Shown: positions 23,229-28,664 of the stretch, piece after piece | Layout of the letters: each line of letters opens with the position of its first letter | Position numbering within the stretch: position 1 is the stretch's first letter | Virus record (IMG/VR): IMGVR_UViG_3300025082_000045 | Coordinates: 1-29,980 of that record | DNA length: 29,980 nucleotides | Direction: 5' to 3' (one strand) | Source: a virus | Translations under genes and position numbers: made by a program | Notes under the pieces: generated by a model | Told to the model about the DNA's origin: nothing | Database searches by the model: none | The model's input: the letters and a program-made list of their open reading frames with translations, nothing else

Positions 23229-23609
23229 ATGTACAAAGAATACTTACAAAAATTAGAAAACCTTAAAGGTACTGAACTAAAATCTAAAAGAATTGAATTG
23301 GGAATAGTAGATGATTTAAAAAAGTTAAATACTAAAAGTGAAACTACAATAAAAAATTCTAAAAAAGTTGTTGAGAAAATAGATAAGTCAAGAAAAACGT
23401 ACAACGATTTATACGAAAAAACAAAGACACTAACGACAGAAGTAGAAGCACAAATAAAAAGAAATTTAAGTAAAATAAAAGAAGCAGGACAATCAGCTAA
23501 ACAATTAGGCGTTAAAGTTACTGATATTAAAGAAGTTGCTAAATTAGAAGAAGTAAATACAAAACTTAAAAGACAAATAAACGATTTAAAATACCCGTCT
23601 ATAAGGTAA
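23229..23609 (+). CDS. Coiled-coil protein, capsid-region (126 aa)
   Basis: The product is Lys-rich and almost wholly coiled coil: IELGIVDDLKKLN, then a long heptad-like helix (SKKVVEKIDKSRKTYNDLYE), then AKQLGVKVTDIKEVAKLEEV. The same arrangement (ELG-x2-D-L...AK-x-LGV-x-[IV]-TDI) recurs at the C-terminus of the protease-like protein downstream, so the two share a module. It may be a head-assembly or scaffolding factor. Late motif 3 precedes it, so it may be highly expressed. No other family is recognised. Confidence 0.6.
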   Translation: MYKEYLQKLENLKGTELKSKRIELGIVDDLKKLNTKSETTIKNSKKVVEKIDKSRKTYNDLYEKTKTLTTEVEAQIKRNLSKIKEAGQSAKQLGVKVTDIKEVAKLEEVNTKLKRQINDLKYPSIR

Positions 23610-23625
23610 TTACTAAAAATCAATT

Positions 23626-24591
23626 ATGAAAAAGAAAAAAACAAGAATTGTAGAATTAGTTATTTCAGACGATAGTCAAGAACTCACGATAGACGCAATA
23701 TCGCTTGTGTCCTCTCCTGCGATTGAAGAAACTTTTGTATTTTTTGGAAAAGAAAAGAACAATCTAACTTTCGCAAAGATAGACGAAGAAAAAAGAATGC
23801 TCATCAGTCCTGCACTTATACCAAACAAACAAATCTTTAGATACGACCCGCAGACAGATAGCGACTACTATGTGTACTTTTCGAAAGAAACAGTAGCACA
23901 AGCAGCAGCTTTATATTTAAAACACAATAACCACCATAAAGCAACCTACGAACACCAAGACAGAGTTTCAGGAGTATTAACTGTTGAAAGTTGGATAAAA
24001 GAAGGCGAACAAGATAAGTCAAATCTTTACGGCTTTAAAGGATTGCCTTTGGGAACGTGGTTCGTGAAAATGTCCGTTCAAAATGACGAAATTTGGAGTA
24101 AGATTAAGGATGGAACTTTGAAAGGGCTTTCAATAGAAGGTTACTTTATAGACAGAATGGAAACTATGAGTAAAGCAATAACAGACGAACAAATAAGAAC
24201 TGCATACAAAGAACTACAAGCAGAAGGTAAGGTTAAGGTTGAGTTGGGGGCTAAAGATTTAACAACTTTATTAAAAAAAGCCAATCAAGCAAAAAAAGAT
24301 GTAATAAAATATATGAAAGACGCTAAAGAAACAGAAAGCAGTTTTAATAGCTTACAAAAAAAACTCAAGCAATTAGAGGGAAAGAAAGATGATTTAAAAG
24401 ATAAAAACGCTGATATTTATGAAAATAATTTAAAAGAGTTTAATGCATTAGAAAAGGCAGCAAAAGAATTAGGTGTAGATATTACAGATATACCTGCTTA
24501 TAAAGATTATGGAAAAACAGTAGATATTATATTTCAAAACAGAAAAGATATAGATGCGGCTTGGGCTGACATATATAAGTTTAAACCTTAA
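23626..24591 (+). CDS. XkdF-like putative capsid protease with C-terminal coiled coil
   Basis: The product is 321 aa. Residues about 7-180 match the XkdF-type domain: IVELVISDDSQELTIDAISL, the SPAIEETFVFF strand, AKIDEEKRMLISPALIPNKQ, YYVYFSKETV, THREE-part TYEHQDRVSGVLTVESWI (His110, Ser115 region), and DGTLKGLSIEGYFIDRM. XkdF-like domains are proposed serine proteases for prohead maturation. The catalytic residues cannot be confirmed by eye. Residues 204-321 form a separate Lys/Glu coiled-coil module related to the 126-aa protein upstream. The protein is placed between that gene and the scaffold-like gene, where a capsid protease is expected. Confidence 0.65.
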   Translation: MKKKKTRIVELVISDDSQELTIDAISLVSSPAIEETFVFFGKEKNNLTFAKIDEEKRMLISPALIPNKQIFRYDPQTDSDYYVYFSKETVAQAAALYLKHNNHHKATYEHQDRVSGVLTVESWIKEGEQDKSNLYGFKGLPLGTWFVKMSVQNDEIWSKIKDGTLKGLSIEGYFIDRMETMSKAITDEQIRTAYKELQAEGKVKVELGAKDLTTLLKKANQAKKDVIKYMKDAKETESSFNSLQKKLKQLEGKKDDLKDKNADIYENNLKEFNALEKAAKELGVDITDIPAYKDYGKTVDIIFQNRKDIDAAWADIYKFKP

Positions 24592-24624
24592 AATAATCTA
24601 AAAATCAAATAAATAAATAAATAT

Positions 24625-24636
24625 TCTATTATATAA
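24625..24636 (+). promoter_or_regulatory. Late motif 4 (TCTATTATATAA)
   Basis: Exact copy, 20 bases before the ATG at 24657. It shares upstream ATCTAAAAATCAAATAAA with motif 3. Confidence 0.55.
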
Positions 24637-24656
24637 CAGAACCTAAAAAAGAACTT

Positions 24657-25307
24657 ATGAATTTAAAGAAACAAATCTTAACAGCACTTGGACTTGATAA
24701 CGAAGTGCAATTAGAATTCCAAGCCAAGCTAACTGACGGAACTATTATCGTTTCTGAAGCAGAAGCTTTAGCTGAAGGAATTGCTATTTCAGTACTTGCA
24801 GAAGACGGAAGTCAAATGCCTTTGCCTGTTGGTGAATATGAAACAGAAGATGGTCAAGGATTTTCTGTTAAAGAAGAAGGGATTGTAGCGGAACTTTATG
24901 AAAGTGAAACTGATGAAGAAGAAGTGGAAGAAGAAGAAACTGAAGAAGTTGAAGCTACTGAAGAAGAAAGACAACCTAAAAAAATCAAAGAAACTAAAGA
25001 AATTGAATTTGATAAGGTAGCTTTTATTGACGAAGTAAAAGCAGTTGTTGATGAATTAGTTGCTAAGACAACTTCTGACATTGAAGAGTTAAAATCAGAA
25101 ATAAACGAATTGAAAGAAGCAAACGGAAATTTAGAAACAGAAAAAGAAGAACTATCCTCACAAATAGAAAAGCTTTCTAAAGAACCTGCTGACAAACCTG
25201 TAAAAACTTCTAAATTTAATGAACCTAAAAAGGAAACATTATCTAAAGATGAATACAGAAACCTTTCAAGGAAAGAAAAATATTGGTATAATATAAAAAA
25301 TAATTAA
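24657..25307 (+). CDS. Scaffold-like acidic coiled-coil head protein
   Basis: The product is 216 aa. The N-terminal half is a beta domain (FQAKLTDGTIIVSEAEALA, PLPVGEYETEDGQGFSVKEE) common on Bacteroidota phage head proteins. It is followed by a very acidic run (residues about 83-104, mainly Glu), a long coiled coil (DIEELKSEINELKEANGNLE) and a C-terminal charged tail ending YRNLSRKEKYWYNIKNN. Acidic coiled-coil proteins just before the major capsid gene are typical scaffolding proteins. The role is inferred from composition and position. Late motif 4 directly precedes it. Confidence 0.6.
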   Translation: MNLKKQILTALGLDNEVQLEFQAKLTDGTIIVSEAEALAEGIAISVLAEDGSQMPLPVGEYETEDGQGFSVKEEGIVAELYESETDEEEVEEEETEEVEATEEERQPKKIKETKEIEFDKVAFIDEVKAVVDELVAKTTSDIEELKSEINELKEANGNLETEKEELSSQIEKLSKEPADKPVKTSKFNEPKKETLSKDEYRNLSRKEKYWYNIKNN

Positions 25308-25325
25308 TAATAAAAATTTAAGAAA

Positions 25326-26192
25326 ATGGGTTTAACAATCACATCGAGTACGTATGCTGGAAGTCAGGCGGGGGCGTATCTTCATGCGGCCTTAAAAGGT
25401 GCAGACAGTTTAGAGTACTCAACGGTAAGAGATGCCGTGAACTATAAAGAAGTTCTAAACACTCTCACAAATTCAAACTTAGTTAAAGACGCAACTTGTG
25501 ACTTTAGCGAAGAAAGTTCTACACTCACAATGACCGAGAATGTTTTAGAAGTAGAACAGTATCAGGTAAATCAAGATATATGCCGAAAAACGCTTTTAAG
25601 CGATTGGTCGTTCGCACAAGAAGATGATTTCGTTGCTTTTGTTACATCTTATGTTGCTTCAGTTATAGCAGATAGTATTGAAGGTTCATTTTGGGCAGGT
25701 ACAACAGCTACTTCAGGACAGTTTAACGGTATCACTACTTCTTATTCAGGTAGTATGACAGCTTCTACTGCTTCTGCTGCTTATTCTGCTGCTAACATTG
25801 TAGCAAATTTAGGTACTTTAGCTGCTGACATTCCAACATCAGTTTATGGCAAGGATGACCTTTATATCTACATGAACAAAAAGACGTACAGATTTTACAT
25901 TAACGCAATTTCTGCTTTAAGTGCTTTTCCTTTTAACCATATGGGGCAATACACTCCAGAATTTGAAGGAATAAAAATCGCTGTTGTAAGTGGTCTCGCA
26001 GACAATATTATGTATGCAGGACAAAAATCTAACTTATATTTCGGAACTTCAACTGCTTTAGATATGGATTATAATAAAGTGCAAGTTTTGGACATGTCCG
26101 AACTCGACGGCAGTCAAAATATCCGTTTTGTAGCCCTGTGGACGGCAGGAGTTAATGTAGGTGTAGATGCAGATTTTACTTATCAATCGTAA
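25326..26192 (+). CDS. Major capsid protein
   Basis: The product is 288 aa. Opens MGLTITSSTYAGSQAGAYLH and AALKGADSLEYSTVRDAVNY, a start I recall from Bacteroidota phage capsid proteins, followed by TLTMTENVLEVEQYQVNQDI and a mixed alpha/beta core (YKYIY-like YGKDDLYIYMNKKTYRFYIN, DNIMYAGQKSNLYFGTSTAL), compatible with the HK97 fold. The length is short but normal for this group. It lies right after the protease and scaffold-like genes, and the next gene is the tail tube. The 18-base leader is A-rich with no Shine-Dalgarno. Confidence 0.75.
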   Translation: MGLTITSSTYAGSQAGAYLHAALKGADSLEYSTVRDAVNYKEVLNTLTNSNLVKDATCDFSEESSTLTMTENVLEVEQYQVNQDICRKTLLSDWSFAQEDDFVAFVTSYVASVIADSIEGSFWAGTTATSGQFNGITTSYSGSMTASTASAAYSAANIVANLGTLAADIPTSVYGKDDLYIYMNKKTYRFYINAISALSAFPFNHMGQYTPEFEGIKIAVVSGLADNIMYAGQKSNLYFGTSTALDMDYNKVQVLDMSELDGSQNIRFVALWTAGVNVGVDADFTYQS

Positions 26193-26216
26193 TATTAACT
26201 TTAAAAACTAAATAAA

Positions 26217-26813
26217 ATGGCGTGTGAATTAACCAAGGGTAGAGGATTAGGGGGCTGCCTTACGACTACGGGTGGAATTAAAGCCGTTTATTTTGCTCAA
26301 TACGAAGATATTGATTGGGATGCTACTACTATTGCTTCTAGCGAATTGACAGACCTAGAATTTGCTGGGGGTTCAGGGGGTAGTGATGATGAACTCTTTA
26401 AATATCATTTAAAAAGGGGTGCTGGTTCGCTAAATGAGACAGTTTCAGCGAGTACTGAAAATGGGACTGTTTTCTATACTCCTTCTGTTACGATTAAACT
26501 TCACAAATTGTCGAAGGAAGATCAGAATGAATTGAAGCTTTTAGCACAAAATACTTTACTTATTTTTGTAGAAACAAATGCGCTAAATTCAGCAGGTAAA
26601 AATGTAATTTTTGCTTTAGGAACTGACAATGGTTGTACTATTAGTGGTGGCACAAATGCAGCAGGTAGTGCTTTAGGAGATTTCAACGGCTACGAATGGA
26701 CATTCGAAGCCAATCAAACATACCCTATGGTAACTGTCGCAGATTACACTACTTCACCATTCGATAATACAGCGTTTAATGGAAGTGTTGCAATAACTAT
26801 TACAGAAAGTTAG
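26217..26813 (+). CDS. Major tail tube protein (probable)
   Basis: The product is 198 aa, beta-rich with YHLKRGAGSLNETVSASTEN then GTVFYTPSVTIKLHKLSKED, a KLLAQNTLLIFVETNALN strand, and ALGDFNGYEWTFEANQTYPM. The 'R-G-x-G-S-x-x-E-T-V...E-N-G-T-x-F-Y-x...L-x-L-x-K-L' pattern is typical of tail tube subunits in Bacteroidota phages. It follows the capsid gene and is closed by two strong terminators, suggesting one highly expressed late unit. A head decoration role is a less likely alternative. Confidence 0.55.
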   Translation: MACELTKGRGLGGCLTTTGGIKAVYFAQYEDIDWDATTIASSELTDLEFAGGSGGSDDELFKYHLKRGAGSLNETVSASTENGTVFYTPSVTIKLHKLSKEDQNELKLLAQNTLLIFVETNALNSAGKNVIFALGTDNGCTISGGTNAAGSALGDFNGYEWTFEANQTYPMVTVADYTTSPFDNTAFNGSVAITITES

Positions 26814-26829
26814 AGTTAAATAAACTACT

Positions 26830-26852
26830 CAAAGTTCTTCGGACTTTGTTTT
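26830..26852 (+). terminator. Rho-independent terminator 1 (UUCG loop)
   Basis: CAAAGT(26830-26835) pairs with ACTTTG (26843-26848); a C-UUCG-G tetraloop with one bulged T closes it, followed by TTTT. It lies 16 bases after the tail-tube stop. Confidence 0.7.
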
Positions 26853-26863
26853 CATAATTCTTG

Positions 26864-26886
26864 AAGGGGGGGAAACCCCCCTTTTT
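26864..26886 (+). terminator. Rho-independent terminator 2 (GC-rich, GAAA loop)
   Basis: AAGGGGGG pairs with CCCCCCTT around a GAAA tetraloop, followed by a short T-run. It is an exceptionally strong hairpin in this AT-rich genome and the second of a tandem pair. Confidence 0.85.
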
Positions 26887-26911
26887 GATTTACAAATATT
26901 TCTAAGGTTTT

Positions 26912-26923
26912 TCTATTATATAG
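26912..26923 (+). promoter_or_regulatory. Late motif 5 (TCTATTATATAG)
   Basis: Differs from the consensus only at the last base. It lies between the tandem terminators and the ATG at 26928 (4 bases away), where a restart promoter is expected. Confidence 0.55.
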
Positions 26924-26927
26924 TGAT

Positions 26928-27425
26928 ATGTTACATATAACTTACGGATTTAACGGAACTTTTTATGTTACAACAGAAGAAAAAAGGATAAATACTTCAG
27001 TTGCTTCAAGTAAAATACGCCTTTTATTTAAGTTCACAAATGATATGGATAAAGGGGTAGTTTATGCTTACGGTCAAAGTCAAACACATTATGACGCTAA
27101 TAGGGTTTGGCAAAGATACACAGAAGTAACAATAAATTACAATCCAACAGAAGATGTCTTTTTAGGTAGGGTAAATTTTACACCTTTTGGATATTGGAAA
27201 TATGAAATATACGAAGTTAGTTGGATAGGTACAGTTACTTTGTCATCAGGGAGAGCACCAATAAATGAAGATAATGTTTTAGTAGTTAATGATGACCACG
27301 GAATAGTGCAAGGAAAAGTAGAAGAGGGAAAACTTTATGTAACAGAACAACCAGGGGATGAACAGGTTAGGTATACTGAACACCCTGAACCAAGTGCAAC
27401 AAATTATATATATTACGGACAATAA
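26928..27425 (+). CDS. Virion-associated beta protein, unknown (165 aa)
   Basis: Beta-rich: YGFNGTFYVTTEEKRINTSV, RLLFKFTNDMDKGVVYAYGQ, NRVWQRYTEVTINYN and VNFTPFGYWKYEIYEVSW. The 'F-T-N-D-M...Y-G...R-Y...G-x-W-x-Y-E-I-Y-E' pattern occurs in structural proteins of marine Bacteroidota phages that I recall without a function. It follows late motif 5 at once. The C-terminal part (GIVQGKVEEGKLYVTEQPGD) is more variable in look. Likely a minor virion protein. Confidence 0.5.
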   Translation: MLHITYGFNGTFYVTTEEKRINTSVASSKIRLLFKFTNDMDKGVVYAYGQSQTHYDANRVWQRYTEVTINYNPTEDVFLGRVNFTPFGYWKYEIYEVSWIGTVTLSSGRAPINEDNVLVVNDDHGIVQGKVEEGKLYVTEQPGDEQVRYTEHPEPSATNYIYYGQ

Positions 27426-27437
27426 AAAAAATAAAAA

Positions 27438-27737
27438 ATGAGTTTAATAGATAACAACAACACACTATTAAGAGAACAATTAGGAAAAGGTAAATGTGAT
27501 GTAATAGCCACTACTGCTATGACAGGCAAGGACTATTATGCAGTACACTTTATAACAACGAGTACTATAACTTCTATTGCTATTGCAGGTGCAACAGCCG
27601 TTGAAGGTTCAGCTATTGCTAACCTCAATACAACTGTCGCAGCAGGTACAGTTATATATGGAAGGGTAACGGCAATAAATCTATCGGCAGGGGTTGCAAT
27701 ATGTTATTACGAAACTGACGAAAAAACGAGTGAATAA
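27438..27737 (+). CDS. Small beta virion-like protein (99 aa)
   Basis: Mostly beta with Thr, Ala, Ile and Val (IATTAMTGKDYYAVHFITTS, SIAIAGATAVEGSAIANLNT, GTVIYGRVTAINLSAGVAIC). It resembles small cement or decoration proteins in composition, but I recognise no family. It is joined to the next gene by TAATG. The A-rich leader (AAAAAAATAAAAA) is good for a SD-less start. Confidence 0.55.
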   Translation: MSLIDNNNTLLREQLGKGKCDVIATTAMTGKDYYAVHFITTSTITSIAIAGATAVEGSAIANLNTTVAAGTVIYGRVTAINLSAGVAICYYETDEKTSE

Positions 27738-28438
27738 TGAAGTTAGGTTTTGGGGCTAACATAAAAAGTAGTATACACCACGATAATTATAGCTTAGATT
27801 TTGATGGTGTAGACCAATACATTACAATGGATGGTGCAGCTAGTAGTATTAATGGTGCAGTAGGTACTATTTCAGCTTGGGTAAAATTAGAGACAACAAG
27901 CGCAGGGTGTTATGTGTTGAGAACGCAAGTTGATGGTACTACTAATAACTATATAGCATTATGGTATCATGCTTCAAATAATCAAACGTATATGACACAT
28001 AAAGGGGGTGGCACTGCTACTCACGCTTATATAAGTGCAGGAGAGACAATAGAAGGCGATACTGATTGGCATCACCTTGTAGGCACTTGGAGTGAAAGTG
28101 CAGACGAAGTGAAAATATATTTAGATGGAGTATTAAAAGCAACAACAGGTTCACTTGGCACTTATTCAGGCACAAATACGCTTTGCGATATAGGGCAAAG
28201 TACACAAGCTGCAATGTTTTGGAAAGGTTTACTAAATGAAGTCGCAGTATTTGATAGGGTTGTTTCAGCAACGACTTTATATAATAGTGGTAGCCCTACT
28301 GACTTAACAGGAATGGCAGGGCTTGTTGGTTATTGGAAAATAGAAGAAGGTGCAGGAACGGTAGCAATAGATAGTTCAGGAAAAGGAAATAATGGAACAT
28401 TAACAAATTCACCTACTTGGGGTACAGACACACCTTAA
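27737..28438 (+). CDS. LamG/concanavalin-like virion protein
   Basis: The product is 233 aa. The bulk is a jelly-roll: SLDFDGVDQYITMDGAASSI, GTISAWVKLETT, WHHLVGTWSESADEVKIYLD and GLLNEVAVFDRVVSATTL. The 'L-D-F-D-G-V-D-Q-Y-I' opening, the W-H-H-L-x-G-T-W strand and the 'G-x-L-N-E-V-A-V-F-D' strand are diagnostic of LamG-type domains, and VGYWKIEEGAGTVAIDSSGK closes it. Such domains bind carbohydrates. On a virion it may attach to host surface glycans or the mucous matrix, which is inferred. Confidence 0.7.
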   Translation: MKLGFGANIKSSIHHDNYSLDFDGVDQYITMDGAASSINGAVGTISAWVKLETTSAGCYVLRTQVDGTTNNYIALWYHASNNQTYMTHKGGGTATHAYISAGETIEGDTDWHHLVGTWSESADEVKIYLDGVLKATTGSLGTYSGTNTLCDIGQSTQAAMFWKGLLNEVAVFDRVVSATTLYNSGSPTDLTGMAGLVGYWKIEEGAGTVAIDSSGKGNNGTLTNSPTWGTDTP

Positions 28439-28439
28439 A

Positions 28440-28664
28440 ATGAAAAAATACACTATTGTAAATATAAGCGAATTAGATAATTTAGATTTTTCTGAATTAC
28501 TAACTACTTCAAAAGATACTGCAAGAAGAAATTTAGATGGCACAAAAGCAATAGTTTCTTTTAACGAAACTCCTGCTTATTTTTCTTTAGCAGCTACTTA
28601 TACAAATGAAGAATTACTTGAATTAATAAATAACACAGATAATGGTTGGTATGAAGAAGAATAA
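28440..28664 (+). CDS. Small unknown protein upstream of portal (74 aa)
   Basis: Opens KKYTIVNISELDNLDFSELL, then TTSKDTARRNLDGTKAIVSF, and ends GWYEEE. The 'L-D-x-L-D-F-S-E-L-L-T-T-S-K-D-T-x-R-x-x-L-D-G-T' opening is one I have seen in marine Bacteroidota phages without a function. It starts 1 base after the LamG gene and overlaps the portal start by 14 bases. Confidence 0.6.
   Translation: MKKYTIVNISELDNLDFSELLTTSKDTARRNLDGTKAIVSFNETPAYFSLAATYTNEELLELINNTDNGWYEEE

Noticed and set aside
25286-25297. GTATAATATAAA before the capsid gene as a sixth late motif
   Set aside because: It shares only the AT-rich core, lies within the end of the scaffold-like gene and lacks the TCTATT part. Capsid expression is explained by motif 4 upstream.
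1080-28271. Many minus-strand open frames inside the plus-strand genes, for example near 1080-1373, 11206-11571, 21455-21874 and 24896-25195
   Set aside because: They lie fully within confident genes, translate to low-complexity (Leu/Phe/Ser-rich) sequence complementary to Glu/Lys/Asn codons, and have no independent leader or recognisable domain.
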